Positions 1-14,200 of a stretch of 64,000 nt of DNA are shown piece after piece (position 1 is the first letter of the stretch; each line of letters starts with the position of its first letter). Source of the DNA: Diploscapter coronatus. Its lineage: Eukaryota > Nematoda > Chromadorea > Rhabditida > Rhabditidae. Both the position numbers and the translations under genes were made by a program. The notes below the pieces were generated by a model, which worked only from the letters and a program-made list of their open reading frames with translations, had not been told where the DNA came from and did not search any database. The stretch spans positions 72,625,201 to 72,689,200 of the forward strand of contig OZ038422.1 of assembly GCA_964036155.1 (NCBI GenBank), written 5' to 3'.

Positions 1-3000
1 GAAAAATATAGTGACAAGGAGAACAAGTGATAAAATAGCACTATATCGGGAACGAAGAGTTTCGACTATCTGCATAGGCTTCAAGAGTGACAAATGTTCT
101 AATTTTTTCAAATACTATTTCCTTATAATTGACAATTCCTCTGAACCATCATACTATGCAATTGCCTCTCAATTACTATTTCCGGAAAAAAATGCAGAAA
201 AGTTCAATCCAAAAACAATTCGACAATTCTCGATAAAAAATTAATTTAAGAAATCTTTTATCAAATAATCACTAGAAGAATGTATTCAGGCTGGTTCCCA
301 AGTGATTTAAAGTCAAAAAACAACAACAATAGGCTTATTTTATGAAATCGAAAAATAATAACAGAAAGAAATTCTCATACTAGATCAAAGTTTATATCTA
401 GACAAGTAGCATTTTTGTTGAGTTTGTCTGTCTGTTTGTCCAGGCTTTGATCTCTATGGTAGGTTTGTCTGATCCCCATGTATTATACATGGCTGGAAAG
501 GTAATTTGTTGTAGGTGTGCAACGTAAAAATAGATTGATTTTCTATTGATAATAATGTACTGATTTGTGGTAAGGACTTTTTCTTATATAAAGGCTAATT
601 TTGGATACAAAATTGCAAATTAGTCTTGAATTGAAATCGCATAAAAAGAACAGTTTTGCGAATGAATTGGTGATTAATGAGAAAGGATGAATGAGGAATT
701 TGTTTATTGTTTGTAATTGATTGTCATTTGTTTTCATGATTGTTTTAAAGATGGTTTGATGTTGGTTTGTTTGGAGCCTTTGCGAAGCAAAGACTGAACC
801 AAGGAAGCGCACAACCGAGGCTCGTGATTTATTATTATTTCTCTTTTCTGAGAAAACAGCGAATCTTGTGATCTAAATTATGAATTGCGCAAGCGTGCAG
901 AAATAATTTACCGTATTCCCAGAAAGATGGAATGAATTTCTAATGGTCAACCACAATAAAAAGAAGCCGCATGGTTCTGTAATCTTCATTCGCTAATTGT
1001 AGGAATTTTTCATCTACTTGAAAATAAATTTAGATAAATTGATCATTATGGAATGTCTTTAGATTTTTATAAGCTCACAAAATTTTCGCCGAAATTTTAT
1101 GACTATAAATTTTCATGGGTTCTTCATTTTTGCACGACATTTATGAGCTTTTCAATAAGATGACAAGTCTACTCGAGAGTTCAAAATCATGAAGTAAAGG
1201 ATCGATGAGTTTCTTAATTCATGTTCACTAGGCGATTACTTCGTTGTGAACTTAGAATCTTCATTTTATATATTATAGAAATTTATTCGGCACATTTGAA
1301 ATTTTATTAGGTGAGGATTTCGCTTGTTGCAAATTATATTTGGAGTATAGTTGTGATATCAATTCGAGCCTTTCATAGTTTTACCGCTTCACAATTGAGA
1401 CTTGCAACACGTTCTTTACAAAGCTCAACATTGTTCATAAATATGAATACTACCTTCAATTTTAATCGACCGTCTTCATCAAATCTTAATTAAAAATATT
1501 TTTAGCATCTACCTAATACTCAATTTCAAATCCACTCTTGTTACAATTTCATTTTGTCAAGCGATGATCAACTTCGTGTAAATTCAATTGCTCCGCCATT
1601 CGAAGCTTCACAATTTTCCCTAGCGAAGTCGAACCTGCAATACTTGGAAGAGTTCAGGAATCGCTCTCCTCCTTCATAAAATCCTTTTCTTTTCAAAAAA
1701 TATCCCTGTCATTTTTCATCCCTACCCTTCAACATTATCCTAAAGATCTTCTGCATCTCTAGAATCACCTTGCGGAAATTCTCTTTCGTTTATCGCTCTC
1801 ACGAAATCTTTTCTTCTATAATGGAGAACAGCCTCATGAAAACGTCCTAGACAATTTTTATTGCTTGCTTTTTTGAACCCATAGAGTATTTTATCATCGT
1901 TTAAGCATGCTCCGAATAAATCAGGCTCGGATAATTTTATGTACATCTTATAGGGAGAATTTTCCGAACCAATTTAGAGATACGGGAAATCCACGCGAAC
2001 CTTCAAAATCCACTTTAGCCGAGTTCTATCGCCTCGAAATTCATTTATTTATTTTTCGCGGAATTTCGACGAAATCTTTTGAACGTTTTAGGCACGCGTG
2101 TAGAATTCTGAGGAATTTCCCTGAAAATCGACAGATTCAATTGGACGATGAAACAGGTCAGTCTATCGTAGGAAAAGTTGATATGTTGCAAGTTTTTGCT
2201 AGATTCTAATGGTTTCTAATTTATGTAATTGTTTAACCCCCTAACGCTATTTTATATCTGAGAAATTTCTTCGACACTCTTAAGATCATTGTCGTATGAA
2301 TATGATTTTAAATTTCGTATCAATTATTGGTCAGTAATTTATTTATTATCGTGTGCCCAGCTGAGAAAATTATCCGAATTTTATCTCTAAAATCATCACT
2401 TCTGTAACATTGTGGGATATACTATCCCTTGAAATATCATGCATATTTCAAATTATCTTCTGGACTCTTGTATACTTCATCTAATAATGAACCTTTTGAT
2501 CTCAGTCTGTGTAGTATTTTATCATTTGCAACATGTTATCTCAATTTCTCGTGCTATCACCCAATTATGCATATCACTAATTTTGCACAATTTTCTCCGA
2601 AAAATTTCTACGTCACCTAAAAATTTGCATTTTTTCTCCTAGAAGCAAATCCTTCGCATTTTTATTCAATTCGTGCTGGTTGTTTTTCGTTTTTCTAGTC
2701 TATTAGAATGGGCTATTTTGGGGGAAAATACCTTCAATTTATCGTAAAAAAATGATGTATATTCCAGCCAGTTTTATTCGTCTATGCTTCAATGTAGAGA
2801 AAAATATCCTATTCTAGTTTATATTCACGTTCGGGGTCTGATTAGAATGCAAAATGGGTTTTTCCCACTTTTCCGGGTACGTGGGGAATCCCCTAACCTC
2901 CTTTGCACGTCTGACACTACTATGTGAGAGAGTATTTCATAGCATTTGAAAAATAATAGAGTACAGAGAAGTAAAGTCATTGAAATTCAAGTAAAATCGT

Positions 3001-6000
3001 TCCGCGTTCAAAAGCAAATCACAGATTTTCAAAATGATGGCAAAAGATACATTTTTCACTTGGTCAGTTTGGAAGAGCTTGTGAATTTCCGTTTTTTATC
3101 GATTTTACAAAGGTTTGAGTAGACAATGCAAATTTGTTTTTACCCATCCAATGAAATTCAATGAGGAGTACACAAAACAGGAAGAAAATTTAGGCTGTTT
3201 ACTCGAATTATGCCTATGGAAGATTTCATGCTTTATTTGGGGGTTTTTTTTATTATCATTTAGATTGATTTCTGTCGTTTGTTGGACTGTGATAATAAAA
3301 TTACTGATAATTCTTTCTCTGTTCCATTGTAAAAACAAATTTTCTAAATTCAATCTTTTCAAAAATTCTACAAAATAATTAAACTTAAATTTCGCACATT
3401 TCGATAAGTTTCGGAAAATTTCGTGTTTGATTTTAGTTCAGCTGAAATTATTGCTCTTCCGAAAATTATATGATTATTCAACAATAGTAATGCAAATTAT
3501 CCGCTGCGAGTCTTAAATTCTGTTCCATTGATGTCTCATTTATCTTGCCCTACAGTAGTTTTTTTTTCAAGACCTTAATGAATATTATGAACTTCGAATA
3601 TTAGACTCCAGACTTGCAAAAACCTTGAATGAAATCTTGTTCCAAACTTCACTAGACGATTTTTTCAATATTTATCAAATTTTCTCGAGTTAGTTAATTC
3701 TTTCAGACACTTTTTTACTGTTAATTATACATTTTATCTATATTTAAAACAAAAAAATCTATGAAGAAATTTTAAAACTATTTTTTATGAAATTTTAGGA
3801 TCTTTGAACTTCATATTTAAAAAATTCGCTATTTCCTCGAGGAAGTAATAATTATTTCTCGCCTCGAGTTTCATCGTTCTCAAATAAAATATTTAATTTT
3901 GCGCGCGCGAAAAATTTGCCAAAACGTTCATTTTTCTCGCTTGAAAAAAATGTGGACAAAAAAGGAAGTTTTGCTTATTTGAACGGCGAGATATCGTATA
4001 TCCCAGCCAGACTCAATATTGTCCAAGTTTGCAAAAGTATGTTTCGAACTTTGGTAGGGTTATATTGCATCTCATAATTATTGTGTTTGGACTTATGCTG
4101 GATAAACATTTTTATGATTATTAAAATATCGTAGCCCAGACTAAATTAATCAAAAAAGTTTGATCCTTTCTGTTTTGAACTTATTTTATGTTAAAGAAAT
4201 GTCTATGGACTACAATGTTCTTGTGAAGTTGTCTTCTTACAGAATACGTTTCAAAGATTCACGTAAGTAGAACATATTTTATAAAATGTTTCTTTGTGAA
4301 GATAATATGATACTGAATATATAAATGAGTGAATCAAGATATCTTTATTATTTTCGATTTATTTTCTTCAAAATCAATTCCATGAACTTTCACTTCGTTT
4401 TTCTCAAATAATTATTTTGCAGTTCTCTCGAAAAGCATCCACCTTTTGCACTATGATTCCACTGCTAATTAAATCTCGAGAGAAATTGAAAATGAAAAAT
4501 AACTCTCCGGTGGTTTTTGAAAGTTACATTTTCAAAAGGTGGCAATGATCTCTAATTTTCTGGAAAACCTTATCCTCAGAGAAGATCCTCAACTTTGTGT
4601 TTTGAATGTTTACTTTGTTATCAAGAAAAGGGAGGAAAAATAACACGAATTGACAATTTGTAACAAAGTATTCTAACCAACTTTCAATATTTTATCTGAA
4701 AAGCTTTTTTAATTATAAGTACTTTTCTTTAACCTTTATCCCATTCGATTTCAAAGTATTCAATCTAAATTACAAATGGATTTTTTTTATCTTTTTTATT
4801 CGAGTATTGGATTTTAACTCGATCACTTTGACATTGAATATCCGTATAATTAATTATTTCTTAGTCAAGTATTCATTTATGATAAAAAAAACAAGCTCGA
4901 TTTTATTTCTAAATTAATGATCTTTAATTCCCTAAAAAATATCATTTTATTGAAAATTCTCAACTCTCGTGTCTTCCATCCTCTCGCTTTTTATGTCAGG
5001 ATCATATCTGTCAACCGCACATCCATTCAACCTTATGCCTCTAATTAAAAATTCACCATATTTCTTTCACTTCATATCAACTTCTCAATGGTTGTTCTGG
5101 AAAATACATTTTCACATGATGGAGGATAAGATATTAAGACAGGCTGGAATATATTAAATTGGAGATCCAATTGAACTTTCTTCTCTTCGCTCTTTCTGTA
5201 GTGTGCCCCTGAGTTGAAACTACCCGCATTCACAAGTTTTAGGTTCTTAGAAAATATTGGAGTTTAGAAACTTTCCAACTTCTTATTCTGGATTGCGAGA
5301 AAATTATTTCATTATTCTAAGCCATTTTGTTTCTGAAGCTTTTTTCGATAAATTTTCAAAAAAAAGCTTTTGAAAGTCTCTAAAATTCTAAAAGTAGTTC
5401 AAAAAGTTTTTTTGTAGCTTCCAAAAATTCAATTTTGTAATCGAAGTTCACTCGAATCTACGATCCGAACTTTTTCTTCAATTTCCTTAAAGTAAAATAA
5501 GGTTTATTCCAGTTTTCCCAGAATTCTTCAGAGTCATGAAATTCCTTGCCCAGTCAGTTTTTCAATCATCAAACGCGGCCTCTTTATTTCTTCTGTATTA
5601 CTCCTCAATCACTCCAAGTGAATGGGGGTTTTTCAAGGAATCCTGGAAAGCATGCTCTTTTCTAACCATCCAAACTACCCACTATTTCACTTTTGCATAG
5701 AAAATGACGATTTTTCTATAAAATATGCTATTCCTCAAATTTTCACTTTAAAATTCACTATCTTCTAGTATTTTTCGTACGCAATACGCACTTTTCCATT
5801 TTTAACGATTTTTCTTCTCTAAACTACGATATTTATCCAAAAACGGAAAATACTTTATCTTGTCAACACTTGTGTCTGCGCCTTACCTAAACCTGCATTC
5901 TTTACGGATCGCCGTTTTCCGGTCTGATTTCCCGGAAACGCTTTTCATGCTCGTATTACTCTCAGAAATTTTTGCAATCACGCGTAAGGCACGAAAATGT

Positions 6001-9000
6001 TTTCCAAAATGGTGAACAATAGCTGAGCAACCCAGGTTGGAATATAATTTACTCCCAGACGGATTGGAGGCGTTTATCGCGTATTTTGCTTGCAAGAGAA
6101 TTACGCCTTTCCCTGTGATCGTTTAGGTGTCGAATTTTTTATTCAATTTTTGCGTGAATTTTGAGATGTTTGGTTTATTTGATTTTCTAAAAAATGTTCT
6201 TAACAATTTGGGACTAATATTGATTTTTCGAAGACATTCAATGTTACCGTATTATCTGAAGCATAACATTGATTTAAAAAATAAATGTGCACTTTAAATG
6301 ATATGCCGATTAGTGCTTTCACTTTATTAACCACAAGACACATATTTTGTGATCATCGAATTTAAACTTATTAGTTGCTGATTTTTATCCTTACACCTAA
6401 CAATTTCAGGTTGAATAATTTCAAATCTCAGCGAACCTTTCAAGTTCAAGATTACTTTTATTTTTCTCCTAAAACTTCTTCATCCATATTTAATCGGACC
6501 TAGTTAGACTTTTATAGTTTAGTCTCAAAAATTTGACATGATTCATTCTTTTGCTAAATTCAGTTTAGAAAAAATAGCCAGACTATTTCATTTTTTAGAG
6601 TATTGCTTTGCCTTTAAAGATTCTGTAACAAGTCTCTATAGTTTCATTCAACTTTGGAAAACTCATTAAAACCAAATAGTCGTGTCTATTTTTGCGCAAT
6701 TTTTCACGACCTCTCTTACTATTCTGAATTATTTAAAAGGAGTTTTTAAATGGAACCTGCAGACTCGAATAATTGCTAGCGGAATTCCAGGAACATTCTG
6801 GAAATCTTGCTTTCAACAATAAAGAATAAGCCATAAAAAGCGCTAATATTTAAATAGCTGGGATGTTATTTAGAAGCTCTGAAAAAATGTCTAGGAAGTT
6901 GCAACCGAATTATAATCTAGTTGAAGTCCGGCTTGATGACCCCATCTTTCTGCAAAATTTTTCATCTGTTAAGCCTGAACAATTTGCCAGATTTTGCACA
7001 CTATTAAAGGTTTTGAAATTTGATTAGCCGGCGATAACCCATTAAAAATAGTAAAATGATTCACTTTTGTACAAAATGTCTAAACGTATTTTCATGCTTG
7101 ATATTAGATCTGCAAATTTGGACAAATATTTGTAAAAAATATTCTGTATTGCCAATAATCTCTCCTAAACCAGCATGTTTGCTCGCTTTCTGCAAAATTC
7201 GAAGCATATTTACCACATTTTGTAAGAGGTATTATGGTAAGTATATAATATGCTCTATTATTCAAAAACTAGGGCTTCAAACATGCGGTTTGCCATTTAT
7301 TCATCGCATTATATCCAATTTTAAATAAGTTTATCACTATAGGGATTATTCTGAATGCACACTTTATTATCCTTATAAAGCCATAAAAATTCGGAAATAA
7401 TAAAGGGCATTCTAGCCCCACGCTGAGAGAACGCGATTTTAAACAATAGACGAATTTTCGAAAATAAGGTAGTTTTGCTCTTTGTTTGAGAGAACGCCTT
7501 CGAAAAATGAATATTTTAGGCTTTTCAAAACAATTATTTCTCAATTATGCTTCAGGCTTTGTCGAGAATTATGATCAAAAAACGACTTTGATAATTGTGT
7601 ATTTTTCTGTATAAATTTTAAAAATATAAGGAAGTAAATTTAAAACAATTTTATTTTTTCCTACTTCCTAGCTTTACTTTCTTTTACTTCCAAGAAATTG
7701 ATGACTTCATTTCCAGACTAAAGCTTGGATTAGTTAGGTAATTGCATCGATTTTGTCATAGTCTATTGCGTAAAATTGTCATTCGATAGTCTAGCAAAAT
7801 CGAAGTTAGCATATTTCTGAAACGAGAATTTGAATGTCATATTGGAATATTCATGCAATTTTAGAGGACTTTATCAGATTGTCTGATTTTTTCTTCCGCT
7901 TTCCCAAAATAGACCTCATTTTCAGTCGCTTTTGATACCAAAAATTCACCATTTCATCCGTTTTTCAAAGCGCGTTTCTAGTTCGCCCCTTTATCATGTG
8001 AATTTTCATCGTGTCTACTTTTCCTCAGTTTCAGATTTATCTTGGAGATCTTCGTATTCTTTGAATTTAAATTTCAACGATATCTAAGATATAAAATCTT
8101 TGTTCTTTGACTTAATTCGTTCAACAAATATCTGGATTTATTCTATTTATTTTTATTCTTGATTTATTTTACGAGCAGAATCGTTGAAGTCAGTAGTTAA
8201 AATGATTTCTCAAAATATTTCTAATTTTGTAGTATTTTTCAATTTTAAAGTCACTCGAGCTCTTTTTATGACAGAATACCTTCTGAGAATGTTCAAATAT
8301 TTCGTGCTCAATAATAATGAATGTTGACTTCACGAAATAAGTTATAGTTACGTTAAAATAAAACTTTAGAACCAAATTGATAATTGTTGACTCAAATAGG
8401 TTTCAACTAAACTATGTCTAGACGTTATATCATTTTTATTGTATAGTTTACGTTATTGCTTGCTATACTAAAGCATCTACCACCCAACTCAAAATATGGT
8501 CAAAATGAAACCTATCCATGTATTCTAAGAAGTTTGAATACCTTTGAACAGCATCTTTGCTGCGCGAAGTTCGTTCTTTGCTCCTGAATACATGAGTTTC
8601 TTATTCAACACCTTATGATATATCGTATACTCAAGAAATGTACGCATTTGCAAAATTTTATAATTAACTTTTCTCTATTGATATTTTGATAATTAACGCT
8701 TATATCATCAATTTTCGTTAATCTTGGATGTCGATATATTTTTGAAAATTATTTTACAAAATTTCATAGATCAAATGCTTGATGTGAAATATTTTGATTG
8801 AATTTACAATTATCGCACCGGCTTAAGCAAGTAAAAATACGTTTAAAAGAATGGTATTAATTTTTAAGCCTATCCGTTTATGAGTTCTAGAATTTTTACT
8901 ATTTCGCCGTTCCTAAGCCCGAGCTTCTTTATTCAAAACATTCATATTCAAAGTATTCTTTCGCATATTGAAGAACACAACTTCGAAACTAGATTCCAAT

Positions 9001-10788
9001 ATCTCAACTCAATTTCTTCTTCTCAATAAAGAAACTTGACCAAATTGTTTTTCGTGGAAAATTTCTCCCGCTTTTAAAGATAGCTTATAAAGGCTTTTTG
9101 GAATAATTGAAATTTTGTAATGCCAAAACTTGCAGATATCCGGTCATAATACGGAGTTTTATGTACCATTGAATTTAGAATAACTTCTTTCATGCGGCGA
9201 GCCTTTCGTTTGCTATCTTTACCTCATCAGACCCTAAAAATATCTCTATTATACTTTAGCACTCCGAAAATAACGAATAGCTTTATTTACGAAAGCATGC
9301 ACTTGAAACTTTTGCGTAATATTTATGCTTCGAAATATGCTATCTTCGTGATATTTGAGTCATTTAAAATCTCATTTAACGTTCAACAATAGAAAATGTA
9401 AAGCCATCTGCCGTAAAATCTCCACAATAACTTATGTTCGTAGAAAATAGCGCGAATTTTGCACTGATCTATTTGTTAGAGTAAAAATGCTAAATATCAC
9501 CTGTTTCAATATACGACATTTAAAGTACGGTGCTTTCAGACATAGAATCTATTCTTGTCTATTCGATGTCAATGATAAAATGTACACCTTAAAAACCGCC
9601 TGAAATAATCTTCATAATTTAAGCTTTTAACGTCTATTCACGCCTTTGTAAAATTATGAAGAGTGCTATCTGAATTTAGCAAGTTGGAGATAGACTCAGA
9701 GAAAAACTGATATAATGATAAAGAATCGGTTAATAAATCCGGCTGAAATATCGAAACCCGCAAATTTTCGGCCTCATCTAATATTCCACTGTCAGTAACC
9801 TTTATTGTTTTGTGAAGGCCGAACAATTTTGGACTTGTTATTTTTATTACATTTTCATCTTTAATGAATGCTTCCTTTGTGTGGCGTTTCAGTTCCGAAA
9901 ATATTTTTCAATTTAAATTTAAATTGCATCGCTTTTCGCGAAGTTCACGGGAAGTTACTATAAAAGGCGTTGTTTGTTACATTTGTTTGGTTTCTCTTGC
10001 ACATGAAACAATCGGTTCCAGAAATTTTGAAATTAGAAACAATAACTCCTATGCATTCTATCCTAATGATACAGCATTTGATAGTATTAGATTATTTAGA
10101 ATCGATTCTTTATATCTATTCATTATGCTTTCATTTTTAAGGACACCGAAATATAGGTTCCAAAATTTTGCCAGTCAATAGCCGTTCCAGCATTAAAGCT
10201 CAGTCTTTTCTGTTAAGAATAAGATAAAATATTCTAAAACTTTCGATTTTACTTCAAAACTTGTAAGCTACATATTTTACGATGATGATTTTTGTATCTC
10301 GTAATCACATTAACCGCGATTTTTCAACCAACAAATATGGTCTTCTTAGCGACAATTTTAGTCTTTTTAAAAGTTTTATCCGACTTTTTGCATTTGTATT
10401 TTGCACTGGAGGTGAAAACCGCTTATTTTCATATTCCATAATCGTTTTATAAATGATGTAAGATAAGATAAATTGTACTCAAAACCAGTTTACGTCCTTA
10501 TCAAACTCACCATTTTGTTAGTTAGTTAGGGCCCTAATATATAAGCTCAACATCCATTTTAAAGCTCCAACTTCATTTTTAATGTTTTCTCATTCGATAA
10601 TTTTTCAGTTATCTAAGACCAATAACATATTTTGAAGCTACTTTGAACTGAATTCTTTTGAAACTTATTTGATGAACTGTAAACCATATTATTTGGTCTT
10701 TTAGGCACGAATACAGAATTTATTTATGACCATTAATATCAATCGGATTTTCCTGAAACAGCATAATCATTTTTATGAACAATCATAG
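1..10788. other. Gene-poor AT-rich stretch, no supported gene
   Basis: I see no reading frame here with a plausible start, splice sites and protein-like composition. The longest open frames (about 60-105 codons) are low-complexity, rich in Phe/Leu/Ile/Lys/Asn, and often overlap on opposite strands, as expected by chance in AT-rich DNA. Small items only: a palindrome at 476-492 (CCATGTAT, one base, ATACATGG), a short GCGCGCGC run near 3901-3908, and homopolymer A/T tracts. Weak exons of a fast-evolving gene could still be hidden here. Confidence 0.5.
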
Positions 10789-11279
10789 TATTGTCCATTG
10801 TGAATGACAAGGCTGTCGCCAGTGTCCTTCGCGAAAGGGGGAGGTGCGAAACGCATCGCGTTCTCATGCGTTGCGGCCTTCACTGTGAGGAGAATTTTTC
10901 ACACAAAATTCCCATTATTTTTATTTTCTGTCGAATTTTCACTAATTATCGATAATTTTAAAAGTTCTGCAGAAGAAAACAATAAAAAAACGTTTAAATT
11001 TCAATAAATCGCCTAGAAATTGCTAAAACACAATATAAAAGAACAACTTTCCACTTAACAATCGATAATATAGTCATAATTAACACTAATTGCCATTAAT
11101 TAACGGATAACTAATGAAAATTCGACAGAAAATCAAAAAATAATGGACGAAAATGGGAATTTCGTGTGAAAAATGCTCCTCACAATGGAAGCCGTAACAC
11201 ATGAGAACGTGATGGGTTTCGCACCTCCTCCTTTCTCGAAGGGCACTGGCGACAACCTTGTCATTCACAATGGACAATA
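10789..11279. repeat. Long inverted repeat (foldback element)
   Basis: The left arm (about 10789-10960) and the reverse complement of the right arm (about 11097-11279) align. Both begin with TATTGTCCATTGTGAATGAC, and over the outer ~127 bp I count about 13 differences, mostly transitions. A spacer of about 135 bp separates the arms. They are GC-richer than the surroundings. The same frame stays open for ~40 codons in both arms, but most differences between the arms change the amino acid, so a conserved protein is unlikely. Candidates are a foldback-type non-autonomous transposon or a hairpin-RNA locus. I see no clear target-site duplication. Confidence 0.8.
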
Positions 11280-14200
11280 TCAGTTTTGGACTTATTGGAC
11301 TCAACACAATGCTTTTAATGGAAGGCTTCTCTCATTTATTTTCATCTGAAACTATCCAAAATTGTTGATAAATTTATGATAGTCGATCTAGAGATTATTT
11401 TTCCCGAAACCAAAATCACTAATAGCTTAGAAACTTTACCCTTCCATTTATTTCTCTGACACCCACACAAACAACTTTCAATGATTTATCCAACAATTTA
11501 TCATCAAGGTGAAACCCAGACTGATCAAAATCTAGAAGCACTTTATATCGGCTCAATAGATGTTTTAGTCAAACTTAATCCCTGAAAACATATTCTTATG
11601 ATCTTATTAATCTTTTCTCAGCTCAAAACGTCTCCTTCTCTACGCACTCTTTCTAAAATCTCATCTTTTGCCATAATCTCTCACTTTTCACATCCCTTTA
11701 AATTATCCTCCATATGCTTTCTTCTCCGTGTTCTCTTTTAAGCCCTCACTATTTCACCCCTTACTTTTAATGACATTTTCCGTATGAAAAATCTCACCTT
11801 GTCAAGAGCCTTATAGGGCAACTATAACTTATCGAACCCTCTCCTCTAAAGGATATTCTTTATCCCTGATTTGTGCTGAACGTTCAAAAGACCGGAAAAT
11901 TCGAATTTCCCAAGTCTATCAACCTAAAGTCTCTATTTTCACCTACTAGCCTTGAATTTTCAACCTAAGAAGATTCAGAAATTTTCCCAAAGCTATAATT
12001 CCTACTGTAGCCGAACTCTGAAAGTACGTCTGATTTCCTAAAAGCTCAAAAAATCTGGAAAGTTCCGAATTTTTCCGAAAATACCTGAAAATCTGAGGTT
12101 TACCTGACTTTTCTGGGAAAATTCTCTATTTTGAACCCGAGTGTTGATAATCGAAAAGCTCGACTAATTTCTCTACTAGTTGCAAATTTTCGGCGTTTCT
12201 GCAGCAATCTTGGCTGAGGTACGCTAAGTCATACATTATTCGATGAGATTAGACACCCCTCGGAAGTCGGCTGGCCTGTTGGCACGGGGGGCGAAACTCC
12301 AAAAAGTTGTGTTTTGCCGCAAGAAGGCCCTTCTTGCAAATTCTGGCCTGAGAAAGACTGCACCTTCTTCGGTTAATTCTCAAAAATACCCAAGAAAAAT
12401 CGTCTATGATAATTTTTCACCCTGAATATTCAGCGCCAGTATTTTGCACGTCGTACCGAATTCTGCGATAATTTTCTCTATTGACTTTTAGCAGTGTCTT
12501 ATCTTTTTCCAATTCCCCGAAATACTGATGAAAAATCGTCTAGGAAAACTTTTTGCCCCGCAATTTTTAGAGCGATTTTTTGCACACCCTACTAAACCTC
12601 GGGCGATAATTTTAGCGATGAATTATTAAAGACCCAAAAATTGCCGACCTGACTAATAAACACTCTCTAAACAAACCCCCGTGTTCGCAGTCATTAAAAA
12701 AAAGTATGCTCGCGCGAGATTTTTGCAATCTTAGGAAATTACGCTTAGTTGAATCTGGAAAATTAGTCTAAAGTTTGGATTTGTAAAGTAGTCACGTAAA
12801 GTCGCTATCTTTTGATAGTTTTTATGCACTCAAATAATCTTCGAATTATTTTATCTTCAAAAGTGAATACATTTTCAAAATTCTGAAACTTGTCATACGT
12901 GGCTTCTTTCAAATACTATCGCCAAGTCTTTTCTTTTGAATATCCAGACTCAACATTGATGTTTAAGCGTTGCTTACGAGCTCAAAAATTAATTTTTCGG
13001 CTCTCATAATGTACTTTTGTGGCTATAATCCCCTATAGCTAATCATGATATAGTTTGTGGTTTTGGGTTTCAAAATTGTTATAAATACCCCTAAATTCAG
13101 AAGATGAACGAGACTAACGACTCTTTACCTATCAGACTGGATTACCCATTCCTTATGCTTGATGAATTGGTAAGTAGGGTAGTTTTGACAATTTGTGCAA
13201 AAATAGCTGGATTTAATCCCTCAAACAAAGAACTTTGCATACGAAGTTTATGCAAATAAATTATAGGGAGTTTAAAGAAGGATCGAGAATTTTAATATTA
13301 TCAAGTGTGAAAACCTGGAAGTGTCGAGAATAAGGGGCTAAAGAATGACTTTAGGCCAGTCCTCTCCTTTTCATGTTTTATCTCTCTCTCTTTCTAACAT
13401 GCTGAAAAATAGCCGCGCCCCACTTTGCACTTCCCAGATTTTCGGATCAAACAATAACTGATTTTACATCTTTAACATAATTTGATGATATGATATGTTA
13501 TCTGATATTTTTCAAAAATTTCTTATTTATTCATCATTACATATGATCTCCTTAATCTTTTCCGGAGCTCACCCACTATCATTATAATTTTTACTTGAAA
13601 TCTACCATCATCTCTAATCCTTTACACGCTTTTGGAATTATTTTTCTCAAACATAGATATCTAAAATTATAGTCATATTCGCACGATGAGTACAATATCT
13701 GAAAAGCTACTATTGAATTACGACTTTTAATTTTTTCTAAACTTCTCAAACCATCTAAAATTTTTCAATCTCGATATTTTTAATCAGAATTTTAATAACA
13801 TCTGAACTTCGATCACTATTCTTAGCATTTTCATAACTCACGTCCCAAAATACGCCAATTGTGCACATTTCTGAGAAACACCATTTGAATAATTGCACCC
13901 GATCCGCGACATTTTGTCATTTCTCGCAAAGAACTCGAGTTTCAAGAATTCATTCATCGTGCAAGTCTCGCATACTTACTTTGATCATTTAGTTTACTTT
14001 GCAAGTTCGAATTATTCAAATTATGCCATCTCCGAATTGTCGTTTTTGATCTGAATGGTAATTTTGGAGCTTAAAAATAACTTTTCTATGAGCTTGGTTC
14101 AACTTGTCTTTCAAATTTTTGCATCTTAATGCTAACTTTCCGCTATGAGTTTGTAGTTTTTGAGTTGGTATAAAACCTTAGGGTATAATTTCCACTTCTC

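Noticed and set aside
1740..2209. Overlapping frames of 68 and 100 codons on opposite strands
   Set aside because: No splice context, no homology recognised; composition fits chance.
10804..11307. Frames in the two arms of the foldback repeat
   Set aside because: They arise from one repeated sequence, and differences between the arms are mostly amino-acid-changing.
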